This document shows positions 7,738-16,485 of a DNA stretch of 43,687 nucleotides, piece after piece (position 1 is the first letter of the stretch; every line of letters begins with the position of its first letter). Both the position numbers and the translations under genes were made by a program. The notes under the pieces were generated by a model that saw nothing but the letters and a program-made list of their open reading frames with translations, searched no databases and was not told the origin of the DNA. This DNA is from Bacteroidota bacterium (GTDB lineage Bacteria; Bacteroidota; Bacteroidia; B-17B0; Aurantibacillaceae): contig OMJH01000226.1 in the NCBI GenBank assembly GCA_900299295.1, positions 1 through 43,687 of the forward strand. The letters run 5' to 3'.

Positions 7738-8337
7738 GTGAAAATTTCTTCATCCCGCTTTTTTATGAGTGCCGCCAAAATTTCGGGTTGTCCGAAAACA
7801 CAATTCGCGGAGTTTGCCTTTATTGGTAGAAGTAATGTAGGGAAATCATCTCTGATAAACTTATTGTGTTCAACCAAAAACCTGGCAAAAACATCTTCAA
7901 CACCCGGAAAGACAAAGCTCATTAATTTTTTTCTTATCAACGAGGACTGGTTTTTAGTAGACTTGCCGGGATATGGTTACGCGCGTGTCGGTAAAACAGA
8001 GAAGCAAATTTTCGAAAAAATTATTTCAGATTATTGCAGTAAAAGAGAGCGCCTGATAAACTTGTTTGTACTGGTGGATTCCCGATTGCCCCTGCAACAA
8101 ATTGATGCAGAATTTATGAACTGGTGTGGAGAAAATAATATTCCCTTTGTGATAATATTCACAAAAACGGATAAACTCACCCGACAGCAATTACAAAAAA
8201 ATCTAGCGGCTTTTCGTAAAGCCTTAGGTGAATGGTGGGAAGAAATTCCCGACATTATTCTTACTTCAGCAGAAAAGGTGGTTGGACGCGAAGAAATATT
8301 AGAGTATATTTTTCGTTATAAAGACGTACTGAAGTAA
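7738..8337 (+). CDS. engB: Ribosome biogenesis GTP-binding protein EngB/YsxC
   Basis: A 199-residue TrmE-Era-EngA-like GTPase required for assembly of the 50S subunit. Visible motifs are G1 GRSNVGKSS (res 30-38), the switch element TPGKT (res 55-59), G3 DLPGYGYA (res 75-82), G4 TKTD (res 142-145) and G5 TSA (res 176-178). The start is GTG at 7738; the next ATG (7765) would remove the conserved MKISSSRF N-terminus seen in EngB proteins, so GTG is preferred. No Shine-Dalgarno is present. Its stop codon directly abuts the stop of convergent nadK with no intergenic base. Confidence 0.96.
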   Translation: MKISSSRFFMSAAKISGCPKTQFAEFAFIGRSNVGKSSLINLLCSTKNLAKTSSTPGKTKLINFFLINEDWFLVDLPGYGYARVGKTEKQIFEKIISDYCSKRERLINLFVLVDSRLPLQQIDAEFMNWCGENNIPFVIIFTKTDKLTRQQLQKNLAAFRKALGEWWEEIPDIILTSAEKVVGREEILEYIFRYKDVLK

Positions 8338-9216
8338 TCAGTTGCGTTTGTCCAGTCCCCACAACAATTTGTTTCGAAGCGTGTTGAAGAAACTGATTCC
8401 TTCCAGTTTCAAAAGATTAAACGTAAAATCCGCTCTTTTCACAATCAGTTTTCGCGTATTATCTATTACAGCATTTCTCGAGTCAAGTGAAACCATAAAT
8501 TCCTGGGCGCGGCCTTTTACCATTAAAGTCAATTCGTGATTATTACCAAGCACAATAGGGCGAACATTTAAATTGTGCGGCGCAATTGGGGTAATGCAAA
8601 AATTTCCAGAACCGGGAATAATAATTGGGCCTCCGCAACTTAATGAATAGGCAGTTGAACCAGTCGCAGTACTTACAATCAGTCCATCTGCCCAGTATGA
8701 ATTTAAAAATTCATTATCCACGAAGGCGTCAATGGAAATCATGGATGATGAATCTTTTTTATGCACCGTTATTTCATTTAATGCATAGGGAAGTCCGCCA
8801 AAAAGTTCCTGCCCTTTAACGAGTTCAAGCACTGAACGTTTGTCAAGTTCAAATTTTCGCTCGAGTATTTTTCCTGTTACTTCTTCAAGATCTTGTTTTG
8901 CAACGCTAGCCAAAAAACCCAACCTTCCGGTGTTTACACCTAAAACCGGAACCATACTTTTGCGTACAAACTTTAAAGTTTCCAGCATTGTTCCGTCGCC
9001 TCCAAAAGAAATCACCATTTCAACCGAAGCATCCTGAACGAACTCGGATGTAAATACGGGAAGTTCAATTTCAAAGTTATACGTTTGCCTCAGCCACTGA
9101 TAATAAGGTTCGTAAACCACAAGGTTGACGCCGTGTGGAGAAAGTTGCTTGTGCAATAAACGCAAATAATCTGGTTGATTATCAGGAGTAGGGCGAGCAT
9201 ATACAGCAATACGCAT
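8338..9216 (-). CDS. nadK: NAD kinase
   Basis: A 292-residue NAD kinase, making NADP+ from NAD+ and ATP (or polyphosphate), the only de novo source of NADP. Diagnostic motifs are GGDGT (res 72-76), the NE pair (res 147-148, in ALNEIT), and the conserved DGLIVSTATGSTAYSLS stretch (res 177-193). Length is typical. It follows the CBS-domain gene with a 43-nt gap on the same strand, so expression is probably shared. It converges head-on with engB without spacing. Confidence 0.96.
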   Translation of the reverse strand: MRIAVYARPTPDNQPDYLRLLHKQLSPHGVNLVVYEPYYQWLRQTYNFEIELPVFTSEFVQDASVEMVISFGGDGTMLETLKFVRKSMVPVLGVNTGRLGFLASVAKQDLEEVTGKILERKFELDKRSVLELVKGQELFGGLPYALNEITVHKKDSSSMISIDAFVDNEFLNSYWADGLIVSTATGSTAYSLSCGGPIIIPGSGNFCITPIAPHNLNVRPIVLGNNHELTLMVKGRAQEFMVSLDSRNAVIDNTRKLIVKRADFTFNLLKLEGISFFNTLRNKLLWGLDKRN

Positions 9217-9259
9217 GGTATAAAATTAGAAAATGCTTTTCAGTTACCAACACAATAAG

Positions 9260-9922
9260 TCAGATATTGAATATTCGCATGAACTCATTGTAACGGTTCA
9301 ATAAGTCATCTTCAAACTGACTCTGATGGTAATGTGCTTTTATTACGTAATTGTAACGGTTAAAGGTTTGCAAAATACGGGACAGGTCTTCTCGGTTAAT
9401 TTTTATGGTAACTTCAATTTCGCGATGCTCTGGCGTTGATAGTACATTCAAACTTAAAATTTTTGCTTCATTGGTCTCAACGATTCCCGCAATTTGTGTC
9501 AGGTTGTAATCAACGGAAGGCATTTGTAATACGATAATCCCCCCAGGCTCTTGCGCACTGGTAATACCTGCCATTTTTTCGAATACACTTTTTTGGGTGA
9601 TAATCCCCGTAACTTCATCGTTGTCATCTACCACCGGTAACACAGACAGGTTCAGCTTGCTCATTAATTTAATAGCGTCGTATGCATGCTGTTCTTTGCG
9701 TAAAATTGGGCGAATTAATTGTGAACTTAATTCAGCAAGCGGAATTTCAGCATCCGGCTGGTTCAACAATAATTCTTCAGCGATGATTCCCAGATATTCT
9801 TTTTCATGCATGATTACAAGGTGAGTTACCTTGAATTCTTCCATCCAGTCCAACGCAAGCTCAACTGAGTCTGTATATTTCAGTGATGGAATTTCGTTGG
9901 TGGTTAATTCTTGGGCAATCAT
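9260..9922 (-). CDS. CBS-pair protein with C-terminal ACT-like domain
   Basis: 220 residues: two CBS motifs at about residues 8-55 and 70-118 (the second with LNLSVLPVVDDNDEVTGIITQ), then an ACT-like alpha/beta domain (res 128-200) and a helical tail. CBS pairs bind adenine nucleotides; ACT-like domains bind small ligands. No catalytic domain is attached, so a regulatory role is likely. The frame opens at a TTG (9943), but the ATG at 9922 is preceded by a purine-rich AGAGGAAGA and gives the standard N-terminus. It sits upstream of nadK in an apparent operon, which makes nucleotide- or NADP-linked regulation plausible but untested. Confidence 0.88.
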   Translation of the reverse strand: MIAQELTTNEIPSLKYTDSVELALDWMEEFKVTHLVIMHEKEYLGIIAEELLLNQPDAEIPLAELSSQLIRPILRKEQHAYDAIKLMSKLNLSVLPVVDDNDEVTGIITQKSVFEKMAGITSAQEPGGIIVLQMPSVDYNLTQIAGIVETNEAKILSLNVLSTPEHREIEVTIKINREDLSRILQTFNRYNYVIKAHYHQSQFEDDLLNRYNEFMRIFNI

Positions 9923-9940
9923 TCTTCCTCTATAACGAAA

Positions 9941-9969
9941 CAAAGGTAATAAAAAGAATCCCCCTTAAA
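9941..9969 (-). promoter_or_regulatory. Promoter of the CBS-nadK operon
   Basis: On the minus strand: TTTA (9969-9966), a 17-nt spacer and TACCTTTG (9948-9941, perfect TAnnTTTG), 18 nt before the ATG. A purine-rich AGAGGAAGA precedes the start, one of the few Shine-Dalgarno-like stretches in the window. Confidence 0.5.
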
Positions 9970-10048
9970 TTTTTTGCTTGCCAATAAAATAATCAGATAC
10001 ACAAAATTTGATTTACGCATATTTGTAACTTTACAATGTAATTTGTTA

Positions 10049-10771
10049 GTGACGAAACTGAGTGTAAATATTAATAAAATTGCCACTTTGCGGAATGCAA
10101 GAGGTGGCAATATTCCGGACTTAATCAAAACGGCAAAAGATATTGAGCGTTTTGGTGCGGATGGCATTACAGTGCATCCTCGTCCCGATGAGCGGCACAT
10201 TCGTTACACTGATGTGGAAGAACTTACAAATCAATTGAAAACAGAATTTAATATTGAAGGGAATCCACGTGAACATGCTTTCATTGAGGTGGTGATGCGT
10301 AATCGTCCGACACAAGTAACATTAGTTCCTGATAATCGCGGTCAATTGACATCTAATCATGGGTGGGACACAATCAAACATCAATCTTACTTGAAAGAAG
10401 TAATTACTGAATTAAAAAAGGCTGAAATACGGACCAGTATTTTTATTGATGCGGATTGTAAACATATCGAAGCTGCAGCAAGTACAGGAGCTGATCGGGT
10501 AGAGTTGTACACTGAAAATTATGCGCGCGAATATTCAATAAACCGCGAGGCGGCGATTTTACCTTACCTTAATGCTGCAGCCTGCGCAGTTAATTGCGGT
10601 TTAGGGTTAAATGCAGGCCATGACCTTAACTTGCAAAATCTGAAGTTTTTTTCATTCTGTATACCTACGCTAGATGAAGTTTCCATTGGGCATGCGTTAA
10701 TTGCCGACGCTTTATACTATGGTTTGGAAAACACGGTTCAATTGTATAAGCGTTGCTTGATTCATTTTTAA
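10049..10771 (+). CDS. pdxJ: Pyridoxine 5'-phosphate synthase PdxJ
   Basis: The enzyme condenses 1-deoxy-D-xylulose 5-phosphate with 3-amino-2-oxopropyl phosphate to give pyridoxine 5'-phosphate, the last ring-forming step of DXP-dependent vitamin B6 synthesis. Visible conserved blocks are KLSVNINKIATLRNARGG at the N-terminus, HPRPDERHI (res 43-51), FNIEGNP, TLVPDNRGQLTSNHGWD and GLNAGHDLN. The frame is open from 9974, but the family start is the GTG at 10049, giving 240 residues, the normal length. A weak box pair (TTTG 10007-10010, TAACTTTA 10026-10033) lies upstream. The partner enzyme PdxA is at the far end of the window. Confidence 0.96.
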   Translation: MTKLSVNINKIATLRNARGGNIPDLIKTAKDIERFGADGITVHPRPDERHIRYTDVEELTNQLKTEFNIEGNPREHAFIEVVMRNRPTQVTLVPDNRGQLTSNHGWDTIKHQSYLKEVITELKKAEIRTSIFIDADCKHIEAAASTGADRVELYTENYAREYSINREAAILPYLNAAACAVNCGLGLNAGHDLNLQNLKFFSFCIPTLDEVSIGHALIADALYYGLENTVQLYKRCLIHF

Positions 10772-10772
10772 G

Positions 10773-11558
10773 ATGTCGTTGTTTTTTAGAAAATACGGGC
10801 ATGGTAAACCTTTGATTATTCTTCATGGGTTGTTTGGCCAGAGCGATAATTGGGGTACTCTCGCAAAACGGTATTCAGAAGAAGGATTGCAAGTTTATGC
10901 GGTTGATCAGCGTAATCATGGCCTTTCATTTTGGTCTGAGGAGTGGAATTATACTGTTATGGCAAAAGACCTGGCAACTTTAATTGCTTCAGAAAATATC
11001 GCTAAACCGATTTTACTAGGCCATAGTATGGGAGGAAAAACAGTGATGCATTTTGATTTGCTTAATCCGAATGCTGCCGAAAAAATTATCGTTGCGGATA
11101 TTTCACCACGAATGTATATGCCTCATCACACCCAAGTGCTGGAAGCGCTGCTAAGTATTTCTTTAACTCAAATTAAAACACGTGGAGAAGCAGAACAACA
11201 ATTGATGGCCTATGGTTTGGATTTTGGAACCCAGCAATTTTTACTTAAAAATTTGTATCGAATTACTGAGGAGCATCCCGATTTTGGAAAACAGATTTTT
11301 TCATGGCGTTTTAATTTAGCGGTAATCAGCCGTCAAATTCAGCAGGTAAACGAAGGCATTCCAAAGGGCACGAGTGAAACACCGGCATTATTTTTACGCG
11401 GATCAAAATCTGATTACATCACTGAGTCAGATCGAAATCTCATTCAGTCAATTTTTCATCATGTTACAATTGATGAAATTTCAGGTGCCGGACATTGGCT
11501 GCATGCAGAAAAACCTCAGGAGTTTTTCAGGCGAACACTTGACTTTATAAAATTCTGA
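10773..11558 (+). CDS. Alpha/beta hydrolase (YbfF-like esterase)
   Basis: 261 residues with the complete alpha/beta-hydrolase framework: oxyanion-loop HGLFGQSDNW (res 18-27), nucleophile elbow GHSMGG (S85), a likely acid in the GSKSDYI strand and the catalytic His in GAGHWLHAEKP (H241). The VDQRNHGLS motif is typical of the YbfF/ABHD11 esterase branch, which cleaves short acyl esters or thioesters; substrate unknown. It starts one base after the pdxJ stop, so the two are translationally coupled, an arrangement I recall from other Bacteroidota. Confidence 0.92.
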   Translation: MSLFFRKYGHGKPLIILHGLFGQSDNWGTLAKRYSEEGLQVYAVDQRNHGLSFWSEEWNYTVMAKDLATLIASENIAKPILLGHSMGGKTVMHFDLLNPNAAEKIIVADISPRMYMPHHTQVLEALLSISLTQIKTRGEAEQQLMAYGLDFGTQQFLLKNLYRITEEHPDFGKQIFSWRFNLAVISRQIQQVNEGIPKGTSETPALFLRGSKSDYITESDRNLIQSIFHHVTIDEISGAGHWLHAEKPQEFFRRTLDFIKF

Positions 11559-11563
11559 GAAAA

Positions 11564-12736
11564 TTAACTGTTCAGAATTTCATTTTGCCTGCGGATGCTT
11601 TCTTCGTGAAGCAGCAAACATAATTTTTCTATGAAATCTTTTGGGAAGCCTTTTTCTGCGGCTGAAACGCTGCGCGTGCGTAAAATTTCCATCCAACGTT
11701 CCAGCTGAAAAATGGTAATGTGATGTTCTTTTTTATAGGTTCCAATTTGTTCAATAAGCGAATCTCTTCGTTTTAGTAATAAAATAAGTTCTTCATCAAG
11801 TTCGTCAATACTATTTCTCAACTCCTGGAGTTTATCTCTGAATTCTTTGCTATCCGAATACGAATGTCGAAAGATTAAAGAGTCGATTAATGTGTTCAGT
11901 TGCAACGGTGTAATTTGTTGTGCAGCATCACTTAATGCAGCTTCGGGGTTAAAATGTGTTTCAATCATCAATCCTTCCATACCAAGGTCAATGGCCTTTT
12001 GTGCGGTTGACTGAAGTAAATTTCGGTTGCCGCTGATGTGTGAGGGATCGCAGACAACAGGTAGCTGAGGGAGTTGCGTTTTTAACTCAATTACCAATTC
12101 CCACATCGGATCATTTCGAAATTTTGTTTGTCTCGGATTGTAAAACCCTCGGTGCACCGCGATTAATTTTTGAACTCCTGCCTGCCTCACCCGTTCTATT
12201 GCGCCTACCCACAAATGAACATCTGCATGAACCGGATTTTTTACAAGAACAGGCACATCACAACCTCGCAAATTATCTGCAATTTCCTGCACTGAAAACG
12301 GGTTGACTGTAGTTCGTGCGCCTATCCACAATACATCTACATCATATTTCAAGGCCAATTCTACATGTTTGCTGGTTGCCACTTCCACGGTTGTCTTAAG
12401 CCCGAATTCACGTTTCACACGCTGCAGCCATTTCAGCGCTTCTTCTCCAACTCCTTCAAACGAATTTGGTCGCGTTCGTGGTTTCCATATGCCGGCTCGA
12501 AAGAGCGCAACTTTTCCTGAAGCTGAAATACCACGCGCGGTTTCAATTACCTGTGCTTCGCTTTCAGCACCACAAGGGCCCGCAATCAGTAAAGGCCCGT
12601 TAATTCCTAGCCAGTCCCGAAAATGTATGATAGTAGAATCCGACAAAAAAATTGAGTGGATTAAAGGTAATGAGGTTTCTTTTGAATTCGAAAAGAAAAA
12701 TGGAATTATTACATGAGTAAAATTTATAGCTTCCAC
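11564..12736 (-). CDS. Bifunctional DAHP synthase (type I-beta) / chorismate mutase (AroQ)
   Basis: A fusion enzyme. The N-terminal KDO8PS-like DAHP synthase condenses PEP and erythrose 4-phosphate at the entry of the shikimate pathway. The C-terminal AroQ chorismate mutase makes prephenate and probably also feedback-regulates the synthase. Metal and active-site residues visible (numbering from the GTG at 12736): GPC (C55), ARTTVNPFSVQE, VHRGF (H195), CDPSH (D230), MIET (E259). The mutase spans about 299-390 with R307, R323/R324 and E347. The first ~30 residues are atypical. A TTG at 12646, preceded by a TACCTTTA box (12669-12662), would give 360 residues, closer to family length, so the true start is uncertain. 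The gene is divergent from gmd. Confidence 0.92.
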   Translation of the reverse strand: MEAINFTHVIIPFFFSNSKETSLPLIHSIFLSDSTIIHFRDWLGINGPLLIAGPCGAESEAQVIETARGISASGKVALFRAGIWKPRTRPNSFEGVGEEALKWLQRVKREFGLKTTVEVATSKHVELALKYDVDVLWIGARTTVNPFSVQEIADNLRGCDVPVLVKNPVHADVHLWVGAIERVRQAGVQKLIAVHRGFYNPRQTKFRNDPMWELVIELKTQLPQLPVVCDPSHISGNRNLLQSTAQKAIDLGMEGLMIETHFNPEAALSDAAQQITPLQLNTLIDSLIFRHSYSDSKEFRDKLQELRNSIDELDEELILLLKRRDSLIEQIGTYKKEHHITIFQLERWMEILRTRSVSAAEKGFPKDFIEKLCLLLHEESIRRQNEILNS

Positions 12737-12769
12737 TTGCGTTTCCCCTGTTTTTTGCGTAAATCTTAC

Positions 12770-12777
12770 TAACTTCG
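12770..12777 (+). promoter_or_regulatory. Candidate -7 box for the gmd cluster
   Basis: TAACTTCG differs at one position from TAnnTTTG and lies 16 nt before the gmd ATG. The nearest -33-like TTTC is 24 nt upstream, at the edge of usual spacing. Weak support. Confidence 0.3.
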
Positions 12778-12793
12778 CCTTATATAAATCACT

Positions 12794-13882
12794 ATGAGTA
12801 AAGTGGCATTGATTACCGGCGTAACCGGACAGGACGGGGCTTATTTATCAGAGTTGTTGTTGAATAAAGGTTATGAAGTGCACGGCATAAAGCGCAGAAG
12901 TTCACTTTTTAACACTGACCGCATTGATCACCTTTATAGTGATCCGCACGAGAAAAACACACGACTTAAATTGCATTACGGTGATTTAACAGATTCAACC
13001 AATTTAATCAGAATCATTCAGGAAGTGCAGCCCAATGAAATTTATAATCTTGCTGCGCAATCTCATGTAAAGGTTTCTTTCGAAACACCCGAATATACAG
13101 CCAATGCCGATGCGGTTGGAACACTTCGTATACTCGAAGCTATGCGTATTTTAGGCATGGAGAAAAAGACGCGTTTTTATCAGGCCTCGACATCAGAGTT
13201 GTATGGCTTGGTTCAGGAAATTCCTCAAACAGAGAAAACACCTTTCTATCCACGCTCCCCTTACGGTGTGGCTAAACTTTATGCCTTTTGGATTACTAAG
13301 AATTACCGAGAAGCTTATGGTATGTTTGCTTGTAATGGAATCCTTTTTAACCACGAATCACCGATTCGTGGTGAAACTTTTGTAACAAGAAAAATAACGC
13401 GTGGGGTAGCTAAAATTTCATTAGGACTTCAAGAAAAAATTTACATGGGGAATTTAGATGCCGAACGCGACTGGGGCCATGCACGTGATTATGTGGAAGG
13501 CATGTGGAGAATGCTACAGGCAGATGAACCTGATGATTTTGTGCTTGCAACCAACAGGAAAATTTCCGTGCGAAAATTTATTGAATTAAGTTTTGCTGAA
13601 ATTGGAATTTCTCTTGAGTGGAAGGGAAAAGATGTTAATGAAAAAGGAATCAACAGCGCAAACGGAAAAGTGCTGGTTGAAATTGATCCAAAATATTTTC
13701 GTCCCGCTGAAGTTGATTTGCTCGTTGGCGATTATGCTAAAGCAAAGGAAAAACTGGGATGGGAACCGAAGTACACTGTGGAAGAATTGTTGACGGAAAT
13801 GGTGAAGAGTGATATAGAGTTGTTTAAAAGGGATAAGTACTTATTGGATGGCGGGCATAAAATCATGAATTTTCACGAATAA
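12794..13882 (+). CDS. gmd: GDP-mannose 4,6-dehydratase
   Basis: A 362-residue extended SDR enzyme converting GDP-D-mannose to GDP-4-keto-6-deoxy-D-mannose, the first step to GDP-L-fucose. The sequence shows the nucleotide motif GVTGQDG (res 9-15), an RRSS NADP-binding stretch (res 34-37), the catalytic T133-S134-E135 region in QASTSELYG, YxxxK at Y157/K161, and a substrate-binding FNHESPIRG block (res 185-193). It heads an apparent surface-glycan operon and is followed after 2 nt by the GDP-fucose synthase gene. Confidence 0.97.
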   Translation: MSKVALITGVTGQDGAYLSELLLNKGYEVHGIKRRSSLFNTDRIDHLYSDPHEKNTRLKLHYGDLTDSTNLIRIIQEVQPNEIYNLAAQSHVKVSFETPEYTANADAVGTLRILEAMRILGMEKKTRFYQASTSELYGLVQEIPQTEKTPFYPRSPYGVAKLYAFWITKNYREAYGMFACNGILFNHESPIRGETFVTRKITRGVAKISLGLQEKIYMGNLDAERDWGHARDYVEGMWRMLQADEPDDFVLATNRKISVRKFIELSFAEIGISLEWKGKDVNEKGINSANGKVLVEIDPKYFRPAEVDLLVGDYAKAKEKLGWEPKYTVEELLTEMVKSDIELFKRDKYLLDGGHKIMNFHE

Positions 13883-13884
13883 GC

Positions 13885-14829
13885 ATGCTTCGGTACGATT
13901 CAAAAATTTATGTTGCCGGCCACCGTGGGATGGTCGGTTCGGCACTGGTTCGCAATTTGCAACAAAAAGGATTTTCAAATATTCTCACCCGAACATCTGA
14001 ACAGCTTGATTTAAAAGACCAAAAAGCAACGAATGATTTTTTTGAAGAAGAAAAACCGCATTACGTTTTTCTGGCCGCAGCCAAGGTAGGTGGAATACAA
14101 GCTAACAATCAATATCGGGCAGATTTCATTTATGAAAACCTGATGATTGAATGCAACGTGATTCATGCTGCTCATTTGCAAAAAGTAAAAAAGCTATTAT
14201 TCCTTGGCTCATCTTGCATTTACCCGAAACTTGCTCCCCAACCCCTCAAAGAATCATATCTGCTGACAAGTGAACTTGAGTTCACCAACGAGCCATATGC
14301 TATCGCTAAAATTGCGGGGATAAAATTGTGTGAAAGCTACAAACGACAATACGGATGTAATTTCATCTCTGCGATGCCAACAAATTTATACGGACCAAAC
14401 GATAATTATCACCCTGAAAATTCTCATGTACTTCCGGCATTGATCAGAAAGTTTCATGAAGCCAAGGAAAATAACAACGATTTTGTTGAGGTATGGGGCA
14501 GCGGAAAGCCCATGCGTGAGTTTATGCACGCCGATGACATGGCAGATGCCTGTGTTTTTTTAATGCAACACTATGAGGGCGAAGAGCATGTAAATATTGG
14601 GGTAGGGCATGACATAAGCATTCTGAACTTAGCGCTTTTAATTAAAGACATTGTCGGATTCCGAGGGGAAATTAAGTTGAATGAATCAAAACCTGATGGT
14701 ACACACAAGAAATTATTAGATGTAAGTAAACTACACGCGTTGGGCTGGAAACATAAAATTGAATTGGAAGAAGGAATTCATTCTGTTTATCAAGATTTTA
14801 TTCAATCAGCTTACGTAAAAATGCGTTAA
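13885..14829 (+). CDS. fcl: GDP-L-fucose synthase
   Basis: A 314-residue GDP-4-keto-6-deoxymannose 3,5-epimerase/4-reductase, completing GDP-L-fucose synthesis from the Gmd product. Motifs: GHRGMVG nucleotide loop (res 12-18), [15 protein letters not shown] (S109/S110, C111), catalytic YxxxK (Y138/K142) and the [13 protein letters not shown] helix with H181 as the second acid/base residue. It starts two bases after the gmd stop. GDP-fucose would feed glycosyltransferases of capsule, LPS O-antigen or protein O-glycans. None of those transferases is in the window apart from the initiating WecA-like enzyme. Confidence 0.97.
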   Translation: MLRYDSKIYVAGHRGMVGSALVRNLQQKGFSNILTRTSEQLDLKDQKATNDFFEEEKPHYVFLAAAKVGGIQANNQYRADFIYENLMIECNVIHAAHLQKVKKLLFLGSSCIYPKLAPQPLKESYLLTSELEFTNEPYAIAKIAGIKLCESYKRQYGCNFISAMPTNLYGPNDNYHPENSHVLPALIRKFHEAKENNNDFVEVWGSGKPMREFMHADDMADACVFLMQHYEGEEHVNIGVGHDISILNLALLIKDIVGFRGEIKLNESKPDGTHKKLLDVSKLHALGWKHKIELEEGIHSVYQDFIQSAYVKMR

Positions 14830-14832
14830 GTT

Positions 14833-16458
14833 GTGATTTTCAAATTTGTGAATCGTTTCTTTTACATAATTTTTTTTCTTGTTCTGCAGAAACTCGATTC
14901 CCAGACATTGATAGCGCCTGGAAATTATTTTTTCGATCAAGAGGTTTTTCGTCTTCAGCAAATTTCCGATTCTAATTCCGGTTTTCACTCCGGTTTATTA
15001 CCGTCATTACATTTTGGAATGAATTATCAAAAACGATCAGATGATTTAAAACTGGATAAAAAAAATTACGCCTCACGAAAATTATTCAATGAAGATTTTA
15101 TTGAATTACGAAAAAAGGATACCATTAATGGGATGGAAAGAGATTTTCAACTTGACATTTCACCATTGATGGATTTTAAAGGTGGTCTTGACCTAAATGA
15201 TACAAGCGGTGAAAAAATATTTCAGAATACCCGCGGAATTTTAATTCACGGAGGGGTTTCTGAAAAATTTCAATTTGAGTCGGTATTTCTGGAAAATCAG
15301 GCCACACTTCTTGAGTATCAGGATGCGATTGCGCAACAATCAAAAGTAATTCCAGGTAACGGCAGATGGAAAAATTTTACGTCAAATGGATATGATTATG
15401 CTATGGCCTCCGCTTATGTTTTATATCGTGTAAACCATCGTGTTTTCCTTCAGGCGGGGCATGGCAAGCATAAAGTTGGAAATGGTTATCGCTCTTTGCT
15501 TCTGTCAGATAATTCATTCAATTACCCTTATGCACGAATTGAAACCCGATTTTTTAAAAATAAAATCCAGTATACTTCCATTTATGCATTGCTAATGAAT
15601 CTTACGGGAGGCGATGCTAAAATTCCGGTCGGTACTGAGCGCATCTTTCAAAAAAAACCTGCGGCATTTCATTTGCTTAGCATGCAACTTCATAAAAAAA
15701 TTAATCTTTCCTTCTTTCAATCATTGATCTGGACCAAGTCTGACAGCATGAACCGACTGAACCTTGATGTTTCTTATTTAAATCCGGTTATTTTTTCCAA
15801 TCTTGCCCTTTATGGCGCTCAGGACTCCCGAAATATTTTGACAGGAGTTGATTTGAATTTGAAGCCGCTTAAAAGATTGATGGTTTACGGGCAAATTGTG
15901 GTGGATGAGTTCGGGCAGAAAAATTCAGTAACTAACAAAACAGGATGGCAGGCCGGAGTAAAACTGTTTGACTTATTTTCAGCAAAAGGTTTGTTTTTAC
16001 AGGTTGAATATAATTCTGTTCGCCCCTTTACCTATTCTTCAACTGATCCAGGACAATCCTACACTCATTACGCACAATCATTGGCGCATCCTGCAGGCGC
16101 TAATTTCAGTGAAACGCTCATTTTGTTAGCCTATCGTTACAAGCGTATATTCATTCAGGGTAAAATGAATTACTTGCAGCAAGGTTTAAATTTGGGAACC
16201 AATTATGGTCAGAACATTTTTGTTTCTGATTTTAATCCCGCCCTTCCTTCTCAAAGTTTGTATCAGGGAATTGAATCACAAACCGCAATTGCCGAGGGAA
16301 AAATAGGTTGTTTAATGAATCCCAAAACAAATTTGAATATTTACGCAGGGTTCCTTTACCGTACGCAGCAAATTGCTACCGGTTCAAACCCGCGTTTTTG
16401 TAACTTTGTATTTGTAGGATGCAGTACCTCTCTATTCAATACGTATTGGGATTATTAA
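14833..16458 (+). CDS. Wzi/RemB-like outer-membrane beta-barrel, copy 1
   Basis: 541 residues starting at a GTG 3 nt after the fcl stop (a second in-frame GTG lies at 14848). An N-terminal hydrophobic stretch (FFYIIFFLVLQKLDSQ) acts as signal peptide; the rest is alternating beta strands ending in an aromatic residue (Y), as in outer-membrane barrels. Distinctive motifs are KHKVGNGYRSLLLSD, DVSYLNPVIF, VVDEFGQ and LAHPAGANF. They suggest the Wzi capsule-assembly fold and the RemB-type proteins of gliding Bacteroidota, but I cannot run a search to decide. Position in a GDP-fucose/WecA operon supports a role in anchoring or exporting surface polysaccharide. A clear paralogue lies two genes downstream. 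Confidence 0.75.
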   Translation: MIFKFVNRFFYIIFFLVLQKLDSQTLIAPGNYFFDQEVFRLQQISDSNSGFHSGLLPSLHFGMNYQKRSDDLKLDKKNYASRKLFNEDFIELRKKDTINGMERDFQLDISPLMDFKGGLDLNDTSGEKIFQNTRGILIHGGVSEKFQFESVFLENQATLLEYQDAIAQQSKVIPGNGRWKNFTSNGYDYAMASAYVLYRVNHRVFLQAGHGKHKVGNGYRSLLLSDNSFNYPYARIETRFFKNKIQYTSIYALLMNLTGGDAKIPVGTERIFQKKPAAFHLLSMQLHKKINLSFFQSLIWTKSDSMNRLNLDVSYLNPVIFSNLALYGAQDSRNILTGVDLNLKPLKRLMVYGQIVVDEFGQKNSVTNKTGWQAGVKLFDLFSAKGLFLQVEYNSVRPFTYSSTDPGQSYTHYAQSLAHPAGANFSETLILLAYRYKRIFIQGKMNYLQQGLNLGTNYGQNIFVSDFNPALPSQSLYQGIESQTAIAEGKIGCLMNPKTNLNIYAGFLYRTQQIATGSNPRFCNFVFVGCSTSLFNTYWDY

Positions 16459-16485
16459 AATGTCACAAATGATAAATCAGATCCC

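Noticed and set aside
10007-10033. Strong promoter call for pdxJ (TTTG and TAACTTTA)
   Set aside because: Spacing is only 15 nt and the -7 box has one mismatch; kept only as a remark in the gene entry.
12303-12716. 137-residue plus-strand frame opposite the DAHP synthase gene
   Set aside because: It lies entirely antisense to a well-supported enzyme gene and has no recognisable motif; it is a shadow of the real coding frame.
560-14829. Link between the FucP-type transporter and the GDP-fucose genes (salvage pathway)
   Set aside because: They are 11 kb apart on opposite strands and gmd/fcl make GDP-fucose de novo from GDP-mannose. No fucose kinase or catabolic enzyme is visible.
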